Shown here: positions 26,251 through 35,313 of the stretch, piece by piece
How positions within the stretch are numbered: the first letter of the stretch is position 1
How the letters are laid out: every line of letters starts with the position of its first letter
NCBI RefSeq assembly: GCF_900110255.1
Contig: NZ_FODD01000024.1
Coordinates: 1-64,000 of the forward strand
DNA: 64,000 bases
DNA from: Actinacidiphila rubida
Lineage (GTDB): Bacteria > Actinomycetota > Actinomycetes > Streptomycetales > Streptomycetaceae
Direction of reading: 5' to 3'
Position numbers and translations under genes: made by a program
The notes under the pieces: model-generated
Databases searched by the model: none
What the model saw: the letters and a program-made list of their open reading frames with translations, nothing else
What the model was told of the DNA's origin: nothing

Positions 26251-27578
26251 CCACAGGGACAAGGGCGTTGCCGACGGGGTTCGGACGGCTGTGGACCGCG
26301 CAGACGGTCTCCTCGCTCGGCGACGGGGTGACGCAGGCCGCACTGCCGCTGCTCGCACTGACGTTGACGCGGGACCCGATGGCGCTCGCCGTCGTCACGG
26401 CCGCGGGGACGCTGCCGTGGATTCTCTTCGGGGTGCTCGGCGGTGCGCTGGTGGACCGCTGGGACCGCCGGCGCACGATGTGGGTCGCGGACGCGGCACG
26501 TGCGGTGCTGCTCGCGATACCCGCGGCGGCGGCCGTGCTCGGTGTGCTGAGCATTCCCTTGCTCGCGGCCGTCGCCTTCATGCTCGGCCTCGGCGGACTC
26601 TTCTTCGATACGGCCGCCACGGCCTACCTGCCGGATCTGCTCAGCCGCGACCCCGCACTCCTGGAACGCGCCAACTCCCGCCTGCGCGGCGCCCAGACGG
26701 CCATGTCCGGCTTCGTGGGGCCGCCGGCGGGCAGCGCGCTGCTCACGCTGGGGCGAGCCGTTCCGCTGCTCGCCGACGCGGTGTCGTTCGTCCTGTCCGC
26801 ACTGCTCGTCCGCTCGCTGCCCGCCATGCCCCCGCCCGTGCCGGAGGTCCGCGAGTCGCTGCTCCGGCAGGCGCGGGCCGGTGCCTCGTACGTCTTCCGC
26901 GACCGGTTGCTGCTCGGACTCGCGCTCCGCCCGGCGGTCGGGAACATCTCCTTCCTCGCGGTCGAGACCGTCCTGGCCCTCTTCGCGCACGACCGCCTCG
27001 GCATGGACACCTACGGCTTCGGCCTGCTCCTCACGGCGGAGGCCACGGGCGGCCTGCTCGGTGCCGGCGTCGCCTCCCGCCTCGGCCGGCGCCTCGGCAC
27101 CGGCACGGCACTGACCTGCACGGCCGCCGTCGAAGGGCTGGCCATCCTGGGCCTGGCCGCCGCCCCGGACCCGTACGTCGCCGGTCTCGCGCTCGCCGTC
27201 TGCGGAGCAGCCATGGGCGCCACGATGGTGATCGGCCCCTCCCTCCGCCAGTCGATCGTCCCCGCCCACCTGATGGGCCGGGTAGCCTCCACGTCCCGCA
27301 TGCTCGCCATGTGCGCCGCGCCGTTCGGCGCCTTCCTGGGCGGCTGGCTGGCCACCACCTACGACATCCGCACCCCGCTCTACGCGGCCGCCGGCCTCCT
27401 CCTGGCGATGACGGCCGTCACGGCATTCATGACCAGCAACCGCCGGGTGGAAGCGGCGCTGCGCGCCGCCGCCCCGGACGACGCCCAGGTTGGCGGTCCG
27501 GACGACGCCCCGGTTGGCGGTCCGGACGACCCGTCACCGCAGGTCCCCGACCGGGAGAGCGCGCCCACCGCGCTGTGA
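26247..27578 (+). CDS. MFS exporter, MFS_3 (enterobactin-exporter-like) type
   Basis: 443 residues with 12 predicted helices. It shows FGRLWTAQTVSSLGDGVTQA at the start, GALVDRWDRRRTMW as the loop 2-3 motif, and a C-terminal hydrophilic tail with a short tandem repeat (GGPDDAQV/GGPDDAPV/GGPDDPSP, from 27480 on). MFS_3 proteins export siderophores, macrolides or other small molecules. GTG at 26247 overlaps the regulator stop, so expression is coupled and controlled through the palindrome at 25681. Confidence 0.85.
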   Translation: MTTGTRALPTGFGRLWTAQTVSSLGDGVTQAALPLLALTLTRDPMALAVVTAAGTLPWILFGVLGGALVDRWDRRRTMWVADAARAVLLAIPAAAAVLGVLSIPLLAAVAFMLGLGGLFFDTAATAYLPDLLSRDPALLERANSRLRGAQTAMSGFVGPPAGSALLTLGRAVPLLADAVSFVLSALLVRSLPAMPPPVPEVRESLLRQARAGASYVFRDRLLLGLALRPAVGNISFLAVETVLALFAHDRLGMDTYGFGLLLTAEATGGLLGAGVASRLGRRLGTGTALTCTAAVEGLAILGLAAAPDPYVAGLALAVCGAAMGATMVIGPSLRQSIVPAHLMGRVASTSRMLAMCAAPFGAFLGGWLATTYDIRTPLYAAAGLLLAMTAVTAFMTSNRRVEAALRAAAPDDAQVGGPDDAPVGGPDDPSPQVPDRESAPTAL

Positions 27579-27652
27579 CGCCCGCGGGCGTACCCGGCCG
27601 CGGGGGCGGGCGCGGCCGTCTCCACCCCCGCTGGGCCGCGCCGGAGCGGCGG

Positions 27653-28357
27653 TCACATCCCGCGCGGGGACGAGCGGGGCCGGACGTCCCAGGCCGGCCG
27701 GTGGAGTTGGTCGTTGTACACGACGACGTCGGCGTGCTCGGCCGGGCGGGCGGTGGCGAAGTAGAGCTGCTGGGCGGGGATGTAGCGGTCGCGCCAGGAC
27801 CGGTCGATTCCGGCGGTGTCGGCGGTGGGTCCGGCCGGCGCCGCGTCCCGGTCCCTGGCGCGGTCCACCGTCCGCTCGAAGGGGACGGACACGAAGATGC
27901 TCAGGTCCCAGCGGTCGATGAGTTCCGGGCGCAGCAGGAAGACGCCGTCGAAGAGCAGTACGGCGTCCGCGGCGGCGGTCCGGTACGGCGGGGACGACGG
28001 GGTGTCGGTGGCCGCGTCGTAGACCAGGTGCCGGAACCTCCGGTCTCCGCCCGGGCCCAGCGGATCGAGCAGGACCCGGCGCAGCGCGGCGCGGTCGTGG
28101 GCGTCGTCATAGCAGGCTTCGGCCGAGTACCGGCCGCGTCGGTAGCGTTGCGCACGGGGGAAGAGGAAGTCGTCGATGCTCGCGCGGACGACCTCGCGGT
28201 CCCGAGCACGCAGGAGGACGGCGAGCTCGTCGGCCAGCGTGGTCTTGCCGGCGGCGGGCGGCCCGTCGACGGCGACCCGCACCGGGTGCGTGGTCCTGAC
28301 GGACGTGATCGCCTCGGCCAGGCGACCGACGAGCTCGTCACGGGTGCCCTGGTCCAT
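27653..28357 (-). CDS. Uridine kinase-like P-loop kinase
   Basis: 234 residues. Walker A is GPPAAGKTTLADEL (about 33-46). RASIDDFLFPRAQRYRRGRY is typical of the uridine kinase/PRK family nucleoside-binding region. A second block, DAVLLFDGVFLLRPEL, holds the Walker-B-like Asp. These cytoplasmic enzymes phosphorylate nucleosides or related small alcohols with ATP. The ATG at 28357 follows GAGAGG. It is convergent with the MFS gene. Uridine itself is the most likely substrate but is not proven. Confidence 0.85.
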   Translation of the reverse strand: MDQGTRDELVGRLAEAITSVRTTHPVRVAVDGPPAAGKTTLADELAVLLRARDREVVRASIDDFLFPRAQRYRRGRYSAEACYDDAHDRAALRRVLLDPLGPGGDRRFRHLVYDAATDTPSSPPYRTAAADAVLLFDGVFLLRPELIDRWDLSIFVSVPFERTVDRARDRDAAPAGPTADTAGIDRSWRDRYIPAQQLYFATARPAEHADVVVYNDQLHRPAWDVRPRSSPRGM

Positions 28358-28623
28358 TGCTGCCCCTCTCGCGGCGTCCGCGTGCACCACCGCGGCCGGA
28401 CCGCGGTGGCCGGCCCGCGTGCGGCCGTCGCAGTCAGGCTGCCGTCCCCGCCGCGCGTTCGGCAAGGACACCTCTCACGAAGCGGGGCGCGCGGCCCCGC
28501 CGGCCACTGACCGCCCGCGCATGTCCACGGTGCCCAACGCTCGCTGTTGCGACGGCATTGCAGCAGCTCAGAGCTTGTACAACGCGAGTGGCTGCAAGGG
28601 AATGGACCTGCGACTGTGGGGCC

Positions 28624-29733
28624 ATGGACGGCAGTGAGCACACGCACGACCACCCTCACACGCACCCCGGCGAACCGCATCACGACCACGCGGAGGCCCA
28701 CGACCACGACCACGACCACGGACACGGGCACGGGCGCTTCGGTGCGCGTTGGAGCGGGCTGCGCCACCAGGTCGGGCACCTGTTCACCCCGCACAGCCAT
28801 GAGGCGAGGGACAAGGTCGACTCCGCGTTGGAGACCTCCCGCGAGGGCATGCGCACGCTGTGGCTGTCGCTGGGCATCCTGGGGCTGACGGCCGTCGTGC
28901 AGGCGGTCGTCGTCGCGCTCTCCGGTTCGGTGGCGCTGCTCGGTGACACCGTCCACAACGCCGCCGACGCCCTGACGGCCGTGCCGCTCGGCATCGCGTT
29001 CGTCGTGGGCCGGCGGGCGGCCACCCGCCGCTACACCTACGGGTACGGCCGTGCGGAGGACCTGGCCGGCATCGCGATCGTCCTGACGATCGCCGCGTCC
29101 TCCGCGCTGGCGGCCTACCAAGCCGTGGACCGGCTGCTGAACCCGCGTGACATCAGCCACCTGTGGGCCGTCGCCATCGCGGCGCTGGCCGGGTTCGTCG
29201 GCAACGAGTGGGTGGCCCGCTACCGCATCACCACCGGTCGCAGGATCGGCTCGGCGGCCCTGGTCGCCGACGGCCTCCACGCGCGCACCGACGGCTTCAC
29301 GTCCCTCGCCGTCCTGCTGGGTGCCGGTGGCGTCGCGATCGGCTGGCGCTGGGCCGACCCCGTCGTGGGCCTGCTCATCACCGTCGCGATCCTGATGGTC
29401 CTCAAGGACGCCGCCCGCGAGGTGTACCGCCGCCTGATGGACTCCGTCGACCCGGAGTTGGTCGACACCGCCGAGACGACGCTGCGCGACGTCGACGGCG
29501 TCCAGGACGTCGGCCAGGTCCGCATGCGCTGGATCGGGCACACCCTGCGCGCCGAAACCGACATCGTCGTCGACCCCCATCTGACCGTGGAGGCGGCACA
29601 CGCCATTTCAGCCGCCGCCGAACACGCCCTCATCCACGCCATCCCCCGCCTGACGGCGGCCACGGTCCACACCGACCACCCCCCTCACGGGACCGACCCC
29701 CACGCCTCGCTCGCCCACCACGGAACCGCCTGA
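28624..29733 (+). CDS. Cation diffusion facilitator (CDF) metal exporter
   Basis: 369 residues. The N-terminal His-rich stretch (1-37, HDHPHTHPGEPHHDHAEAHD) should bind zinc or a similar metal. Six membrane helices (about 80-260) contain the transport-site motifs SGSVALLGDTVHNAADAL (helix 2, HxxxD) and ALVADGLHARTDG (helix 5). A C-terminal cytoplasmic domain (about 290-369) follows. It exports Zn, Co, Cd or Ni by proton exchange. The ATG at 28624 was chosen to keep the His-rich region. The inverted words TTGCAG and CTGCAA (28558-28596) upstream could be a metal-regulator site. Confidence 0.9.
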   Translation: MDGSEHTHDHPHTHPGEPHHDHAEAHDHDHDHGHGHGRFGARWSGLRHQVGHLFTPHSHEARDKVDSALETSREGMRTLWLSLGILGLTAVVQAVVVALSGSVALLGDTVHNAADALTAVPLGIAFVVGRRAATRRYTYGYGRAEDLAGIAIVLTIAASSALAAYQAVDRLLNPRDISHLWAVAIAALAGFVGNEWVARYRITTGRRIGSAALVADGLHARTDGFTSLAVLLGAGGVAIGWRWADPVVGLLITVAILMVLKDAAREVYRRLMDSVDPELVDTAETTLRDVDGVQDVGQVRMRWIGHTLRAETDIVVDPHLTVEAAHAISAAAEHALIHAIPRLTAATVHTDHPPHGTDPHASLAHHGTA

Positions 29734-29752
29734 GCGCTTCGGGCCCGCCCGG

Positions 29753-32119
29753 TCAGAATCCGCCGCGGTCGGGACCGGGGCCGTAGGCGGGCGGTACCGA
29801 GGAGCTGCCGGCGGTCTCGTCTCCGTACAGGCCCGGGGTGTGGCCGCTGCGCAGGTAGGTGACGTCCGTGCCGGCTGCCGCGCCGCGCACCTCGTCGAGC
29901 CATGTCTCGGCGAGGTCCGGTTGCGGGGCGGGACCGGCGGCCGGCCGGGAGGACGCGGGCGGGGGCGCGGCGGGGCCGGGTGGCACGGTGAGGCTGCCGT
30001 AGCGTTCCATGCGCTGCCAGCGCAGGCGGCTGCCCGCGAGGGCGGTGGCCACGGACTGGATGACGACCAGGTACATCAACTGCCGGTAGACGAACTGCTG
30101 GAGGGGCAGCGTCCACAGCGGCCCCAGGCGTTCGCCGTCGAGCCGGAAGGCGTAGGCGCTGATGACCGTCTGCAGCAGCAGGAAGGCCAGCCACAGGCCG
30201 ACGATGCGCACCGGGTCCAGGAAGACGAGGCCGTAGACGGCGAAGACGTCGACCACCGGTGCGACGAGCGGCAGCAGGACCTGGAAGAGCAGCAGGTAGA
30301 GCAGGCCGCGGCGGCCGAGTTTGCCGGCCTGGCCGCGGGAGACCACGGCGTCACGGTGCTTCCACATCGCCTGGAGCGTGCCGTAGCACCAGCGGTAGCG
30401 CTGCCGCCACAGGGCGCCGAGCGAGGCCGGGGCCTCGGTCCACGCGATCGCGTCCTCCTCGTACACCACCCGCCAGCCCTCACGGCACAGCGCCATGGTC
30501 AGGTCGGTGTCCTCGGCGAGCGTCTCGTCGCTGACGCCGCCGATCCGCAGGAGCGCGCCGCGGCGGAAGGCGCCGACCGCTCCCGGCACGGTCGGCATGC
30601 ACTGCCCGAGGTCGAACAGCCGCCGGTCGAGGTTGAAGCCGACGACGTACTCGATGTGCTGCCACCGGCCCAGCAGGCCACGGCGGTTGACGACCTTGGC
30701 GTTGCCGGAGACGGCACCCACCCGGGAGTCGGCGAACGGCTGCACCAGCGTGCGGACGGCGTCGGGCTCGAAGACGGTGTCGCCGTCGACCATGACCAGC
30801 AGCTCGAACGACGCTGCCGCGATGCCGGTGTTGAGGGCGGCGGGCTTGCCCGCGTTGGCCTGCCGGATCACACGCACGGCCGGCAGGCGGAGGGACTCCA
30901 CGAGGTCGGCGGTGCCGTCGGTGGAGCCGTCGTCGACGACGATCACCTCGACGGGATGGTCGGAGGCCAGCAGCGAGCGGACCGCGGCCTCGATCCCGGC
31001 GCTCTCGTTGTACGCCGGCACGATGACGCTGACCGGCTCGACGACCGGCGGCCCCCACACCGTCCCCCGCCGTCCGCGGGTGTGCCGGCGGGCGGCGACC
31101 ACCACGGCGACCGCGCGCAGCACGGCGAGCACGCCCGCCGCGAGCAGCAGCCACCCCAGGATCCGCAACGCCCAGCCGCTGGCGCCGAGGGTGCCGATCA
31201 GGGCGAGCCCGAGCCAGTGGTCGCCCCTGCTCGCGGGGTGCATGACCTGCGGGAGGCCGACCGCGTCCGAGACCGTCGCGAACCGGAAGCCGCGTGCGGT
31301 GAGCTGCGGCACCAGCCGGTCGAGGGCCGCGACGGTCTGCCCGCGGTCGCCACCCCCGTCGTGCATCAGCACGATCTGGCCGGCGCTGCCGTGCGGCGTG
31401 GCGTTGGCGACGATCCTGCCGACACCGGGGTGCTGCCAGTCCTCGCTGTCCTGCGTCGTGAGCACGGTGAGGTAGCCGTGCTGCCCGGCCGTCTCGACGG
31501 CGTCCCAGTCGCGGTCGTCCAGGGCGTCGTTGCCCGACGAGTAGGGCGGGCGGAGCAGCGAGCTGGTCTGCCCGGTGGCCCCGGCCACGGCCAGTTGGGC
31601 CTCGCGCAGTTCCAGCGAGCGCTGCCAGGCGGGGATCGTGCCGAGGTTGGCATGGGTGAAGGTGTGGATGCCGAGCTGGTTGCCGTCGGCGAGGATCTGG
31701 CGCACGAGGGCGGGATGGGCGGCGACCTCGGTGCCGACCACGAAGAACGTGGCGTGCACGTGGTGGCGGCGCAGCACGGCGAGGATCTGCGGGGTCCAGC
31801 GAGGGTCGGGCCCGTCGTCGAAGGTGAGGGCGATGGTGCGGGTCGTCGGGCGGGCGGTGCGGGCCGGCGTCACCGCGCTGTCGACGACCGGGCCGCCGTG
31901 AGCGACCGCGGCGGGTACCCGGTCCGCGGGTCCGCCGCCGGCACCCGCCGCGTCGTCACCGATCCCGAACATGTGCTGGGTGTAGCCCTGGATGAGGAGC
32001 GTCCCGGCGAGGGTGAGGACAAGCACGGTCAGCAGCAGCCAGTGGGTGCGCAGCGGCGCGTTGCGGACGACTCCGCGGTGGCCCCGGCGACGTGTCGCCG
32101 CCGCCTGTCGGGAGCTCAT
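29753..32119 (-). CDS. Polysaccharide deacetylase - family 2 glycosyltransferase fusion
   Basis: 788 residues. Membrane helix (about 27-45), then a NodB deacetylase domain outside (about 95-290: ALTFDDGPDP metal-binding motif, IHTFTHANLG, LRPPYSSG). A membrane segment (about 310-345) leads to a cytoplasmic processive GT2 (about 360-620: VIVPAYNES, VVDDGSTDGT, VDGDTVFEP, AEDTDLTMAL, QRYRW). Several C-terminal helices and a Pro-rich tail follow. The QxxRW motif marks processive synthesis of a beta-linked polymer such as GlcNAc- or hyaluronan-like chains, which the fused deacetylase can then modify. The ATG at 32119 shares one base with the stop of the upstream gene. Confidence 0.88.
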   Translation of the reverse strand: MSSRQAAATRRRGHRGVVRNAPLRTHWLLLTVLVLTLAGTLLIQGYTQHMFGIGDDAAGAGGGPADRVPAAVAHGGPVVDSAVTPARTARPTTRTIALTFDDGPDPRWTPQILAVLRRHHVHATFFVVGTEVAAHPALVRQILADGNQLGIHTFTHANLGTIPAWQRSLELREAQLAVAGATGQTSSLLRPPYSSGNDALDDRDWDAVETAGQHGYLTVLTTQDSEDWQHPGVGRIVANATPHGSAGQIVLMHDGGGDRGQTVAALDRLVPQLTARGFRFATVSDAVGLPQVMHPASRGDHWLGLALIGTLGASGWALRILGWLLLAAGVLAVLRAVAVVVAARRHTRGRRGTVWGPPVVEPVSVIVPAYNESAGIEAAVRSLLASDHPVEVIVVDDGSTDGTADLVESLRLPAVRVIRQANAGKPAALNTGIAAASFELLVMVDGDTVFEPDAVRTLVQPFADSRVGAVSGNAKVVNRRGLLGRWQHIEYVVGFNLDRRLFDLGQCMPTVPGAVGAFRRGALLRIGGVSDETLAEDTDLTMALCREGWRVVYEEDAIAWTEAPASLGALWRQRYRWCYGTLQAMWKHRDAVVSRGQAGKLGRRGLLYLLLFQVLLPLVAPVVDVFAVYGLVFLDPVRIVGLWLAFLLLQTVISAYAFRLDGERLGPLWTLPLQQFVYRQLMYLVVIQSVATALAGSRLRWQRMERYGSLTVPPGPAAPPPASSRPAAGPAPQPDLAETWLDEVRGAAAGTDVTYLRSGHTPGLYGDETAGSSSVPPAYGPGPDRGGF

Positions 32120-32670
32120 CAGTGACCGTGTCCGGTGTGCGTGGGGGTGGGATGGGTCGCCGTGCTCTTGCCGTGGGTCACGGTGGGGCCGGCCGTAGCG
32201 GACGGCGCGGCCGAAGCCGTCGCGGGCGGCGAAGCGGACGGGGACGCCGTTCCGGGATCCGACGGACGCACGGAGGCTCCCGCGGTCCCACCGCTCGGCG
32301 CGGGCTGCGCGGTGCGGGAACCGTCCGTCGGCCCCGAGCCCTTCTTACCGGCCGCCGGTGTGCGGTCGCCGCTGCCGAGCCCGGCGTCCCCGATGGTGGT
32401 GCCGCCGGTGCGGTGATCGCCCGCGGCCGGCACCGGCAGGAGGGGCGAGTCGACCGAAGGGCCGCCCAGGACCGTGCTCAGCACCAGCGCGACATAGGCC
32501 GCCGCGGGTATCACCAGCAGGTAGCCGAGTCGCCTCACCCGGCGCTGCCGCCGCCCCGAAGCGTCGACGAACACCGGTCGGTCGACGTCGCGAAAACGTC
32601 GCGGGCGCTGCTCGGCCGCTCCGTGCACGCGGTCCGCTTCGGAGCGTGGCGGCACTGTCTGGTTCTGCAC
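32119..32670 (-). CDS. Single-pass membrane protein with extracytoplasmic Ser/Thr/Pro tail
   Basis: 183 residues from GTG at 32670. A basic cytoplasmic N-terminus (1-50, RQRRVRRLGYLL) precedes one membrane helix (about 50-70, VIPAAAYVALVLSTVLGG). A long low-complexity outside tail rich in Gly/Ser/Thr/Ala ends in THPTPTHTGHGH (possibly metal-binding His). Its stop overlaps the start of the polymerase fusion (TGATG), so it is translated with it and probably assists envelope polysaccharide assembly. No family is recognised. Confidence 0.65.
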   Translation of the reverse strand: MQNQTVPPRSEADRVHGAAEQRPRRFRDVDRPVFVDASGRRQRRVRRLGYLLVIPAAAYVALVLSTVLGGPSVDSPLLPVPAAGDHRTGGTTIGDAGLGSGDRTPAAGKKGSGPTDGSRTAQPAPSGGTAGASVRPSDPGTASPSASPPATASAAPSATAGPTVTHGKSTATHPTPTHTGHGH

Positions 32671-33181
32671 AGCCGCGCACCCTACAAGAGGGACGCCGCG
32701 TTGGCGACGCCGCACACAAAACGGTCCAACCGGTCGATCCCGGTCCGCCAGGAGCCGTCCGGACCCTGGCGGACCGGGCGCTTCGGGGCGGGCGCGGCAC
32801 CCTGCGTCCACGCACTCGTCCCGCTGGTCACCGAGGACGGGAAGTCGGTGCACTCCGGGCGCACTTGCCCGCAGCCGCGAAGGATTTCACCTTTTCGAAC
32901 GGCACACGCATGAACGCCTCCTGGCGATCAGGTGGTTCTCCGTGAAGGGGCGGCACAGGCTGACGGATTGGCCTGGACCCTGCCAAGGAGCCATCCATGC
33001 CGTCCCATGCCGGGGCGAGAGCGCCAAAACGTGCGGGATCCGCAGACGACGGGCGCGGTACGTCGACCCATGCCTCCGCTGCGCCGCAGGCGGAAGGGGG
33101 TGTAACGCTTTCGGCGGCCGCTGCGTCCCCTGTTCGACACGCATTCCCGCGTGGCGCGGCAGGGATGGAGGGGTGGGCTTG
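32671..33181. other. Non-coding region, likely gene debris
   Basis: 511 bases without a supported gene. Both strands have open frames only as GC-rich artefacts. Local AT-rich words (CACACAAAACGG at 32713) may carry the promoter of the minus-strand polysaccharide operon. Confidence 0.4.
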
Positions 33182-33607
33182 GTGGCGGAGCAGGCGTCGG
33201 AGGCCCTTCCGGCGGCCTCGGAGTCCGGTCCCTACTTGGCCGCCGGCTTGGTGGCCAGGGTCCGCGAGCGGTCGGGGCTGGTGCTCGACTACTCGCCGGA
33301 GAGCCTGGCCCTCGTCGACCGCATCATCGACGGCCTGCGCCAAGGAGGACCGAAGACCACGGCCCTGGCCCGGACCCTTCTGACCCTCGGCGCGTACACC
33401 GGTGAGGTGCTGGTGCAGACCACGGGAGCGGCCTGGGTGGAGTTCGACGCCCAGCAGCGCGCTATCTTCGGACAGCCGTTCGGCATCCGGACGCCCGACG
33501 GCCGGCTGTGGAACCCCCTCGGCAAGGCCGTCAAACGGTACGAGAACGGGTCGCAGGACAGCTTGCGCCTCTTCTGTCTCGCGGTGGCCGGCAGGACCAA
33601 GGGCTAG
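33182..33607 (+). CDS. Conserved hypothetical protein
   Basis: 141 residues from GTG at 33182 (TTG 33179 and GTG 33173 are alternatives). GGAGGGG lies about 11 bases before. It is a soluble mixed alpha/beta protein: YSPESLALVDRIIDGLR, then TLLTLGAYTGEVLVQ, AAWVEFD and GRLWNPLGKAVKRYENG. This pattern is common in short Streptomyces proteins related to DUF3806-type folds, but I cannot name a function. Confidence 0.6.
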   Translation: MAEQASEALPAASESGPYLAAGLVARVRERSGLVLDYSPESLALVDRIIDGLRQGGPKTTALARTLLTLGAYTGEVLVQTTGAAWVEFDAQQRAIFGQPFGIRTPDGRLWNPLGKAVKRYENGSQDSLRLFCLAVAGRTKG

Positions 33608-33742
33608 GGTCCGCCGTTCGGATCCGCGCGGACGCCCCGGAGATCCACACGGCAGACCCCGGGTCGCGGTCAGGAGAACCAGACGGCTTACGCCGGCGGT
33701 GGACGCCACCGCCCCGGCATCCGACGAGCACGACGAGGACAG

Positions 33743-34336
33743 GTGGGGAGAGCGCAGGGGACCCGGAGGGGCGCGACGGACGAGACGGCGTTCGCCGCTG
33801 CCCTCGCGCAGGCCCGTGCGGGCGACGAGGCCGCGTTCGCCCGTGTCTACCGCACGGTCAACCCGCGCCTGGTCGGATACCTCCGCGGTCTTGTCGGCAA
33901 CGACGCCGACGACGTCGCGTCCGAGACATGGCACGACGTCGTGCGCGCCCTGGGCGACTTCCGTGGGGACGGGCCCGCCTTCCGCGCCTGGACTGCCACG
34001 ATCGCCCGGAACCGCGCGCTGGATCACCTGCGCCGGAGCAACGTCCGGCCGCGGACCACCGAACTCGTGGACACCGCCAAGGACTCCCCGGCCGACCAGG
34101 ACTCGGAGAGGCTGGCCCTGGAGAGCCTCTCAACGGCTCACGCACTGTCCCTGATCGCGGAGCTGCCCCGCGATCAGGCCGAGGCCGTCCTGCTGCGGGT
34201 GGTGCTCGGGCTCGACGCCCCCATGGCCGCCCAGGTCCTGGGCAAGCAGCCGGGCGCCGTCCGCACCGCGGCCCATCGCGGCCTGAAGCGCCTCGCGGAA
34301 CGCATGCGCCGCCCCGGCGGCACCGAGGAGAAGTGA
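33743..34336 (+). CDS. ECF-type RNA polymerase sigma factor
   Basis: 197 residues from GTG at 33743. Region 2 is at about 20-85 (DEAAFARVYRTVNPRLVGYL, DVASETWHDVVRALGDFRG, then AWTATIARNRALDHLRRS, the DNA-melting helix). Region 4 is at about 135-185 (LSLIAELPRDQAEAVLLRVV, recognition helix with KQPGAVRTAAHRGLKRL). The stop overlaps a GTG of the downstream membrane gene; the better start there is ATG 34342. Sigma and membrane partner are therefore co-translated, the usual sign of a sigma/anti-sigma pair. Confidence 0.88.
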   Translation: MGRAQGTRRGATDETAFAAALAQARAGDEAAFARVYRTVNPRLVGYLRGLVGNDADDVASETWHDVVRALGDFRGDGPAFRAWTATIARNRALDHLRRSNVRPRTTELVDTAKDSPADQDSERLALESLSTAHALSLIAELPRDQAEAVLLRVVLGLDAPMAAQVLGKQPGAVRTAAHRGLKRLAERMRRPGGTEEK

Positions 34337-34341
34337 CGACG

Positions 34342-35265
34342 ATGACGACGAACGAGCATCCGGAGCAGCGGAAGGGCTCCGACCCCGGGCGGCCCGATGA
34401 CGAACCGCCGGGGCGGCGGCCGCACGGCGACCCGGCGGAACAGACCGGCTGGCTCGATGCCGAGACGGCGGACCATCTGCTGGACGCAAGGCCCGGCGCG
34501 CCCCACGACGACGAGCGGGTCGCAGGGCTCGCCCGCCTGCTGGCCAGCGCCGTGGAGGAGGCGGACTCCCGGCCCGGCAGCAGGAACACCGAGCGGCTCG
34601 TCCTCGAGGCCTTCCGCGACGCCCACGGCGCCGGTCGTACGCCGGCACGCTCCCGGCACCCTCGTGCACGGTGGCGGCGCGCGTCCCGCCCGACGAAGGT
34701 GCTGGTCGGCAGCATCGCCGCGGTGTCCCTGCTGAGCGGGGTGGCGATCGCCGCGACGACCGGGACGCTGCCGGGTCCGTTCCACTCCGGGCGCGGCACG
34801 CCCGGGGAGAGCCGCTCTGCCTCCGCGTCGTCGCCCTCCCCGCGCACCTCCGGTGCCGCCGGTGCCGGGCGGCCCGCCCCCGCCCCGAGCGCGACGGCGC
34901 CCGCTGACTCGGGTCAGGCGCCCACGCACCCTGCCACGCCTGGCGCGAGCACCGTCGCACAGCCGGGCCTCAAGGGTCTGTGCACCTCCTACCTGCGGGC
35001 TTCCCGGCGCGGAGAGCACGTGGACTCCACGGCGCAACGCCGCCTCGACGCGGCCGCCGGCGGCTCTGCCGATGTCGCCTCGTACTGCGCCCGGCTGACC
35101 GCCGACCAGACGTCGGGCCAGACGTCGGGCCACGGCAAACCGGCCACCGCGACGCCGTCGGCGAGCCCCGGGACGGCCACGCCGCAATCCCCCGCGCCGC
35201 ACGCGTCCCGGCCGGCCACGCCGGCAGTCGCGGCCGGCCCGACGACCGGCCACGGCCGCGCCTGA
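34342..35265 (+). CDS. Membrane protein, putative partner of the sigma factor
   Basis: 307 residues (ATG 34342 lies 10 bases after GAGGAG; GTG 34333 is possible). The N-terminal cytoplasmic region (1-110) has WLDAETADHLLDARPGAPHD, and one membrane helix (about 118-138, VLVGSIAAVSLLSGVAIAAT) follows. A long outside tail contains a segment with two Cys (LCTSYLRASRRGE and VASYCARLTADQ). No zinc anti-sigma motif is present. The topology and gene overlap favour an anti-sigma or signalling role, but this is inference. The tail is a Thr/Ser/Pro-rich repeat. Confidence 0.65.
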   Translation: MTTNEHPEQRKGSDPGRPDDEPPGRRPHGDPAEQTGWLDAETADHLLDARPGAPHDDERVAGLARLLASAVEEADSRPGSRNTERLVLEAFRDAHGAGRTPARSRHPRARWRRASRPTKVLVGSIAAVSLLSGVAIAATTGTLPGPFHSGRGTPGESRSASASSPSPRTSGAAGAGRPAPAPSATAPADSGQAPTHPATPGASTVAQPGLKGLCTSYLRASRRGEHVDSTAQRRLDAAAGGSADVASYCARLTADQTSGQTSGHGKPATATPSASPGTATPQSPAPHASRPATPAVAAGPTTGHGRA

Positions 35266-35313
35266 GGAACCGCCGTGGACGGTCGCCGCCGGGGCGAGCA
35301 GGAACGTCCCGGA

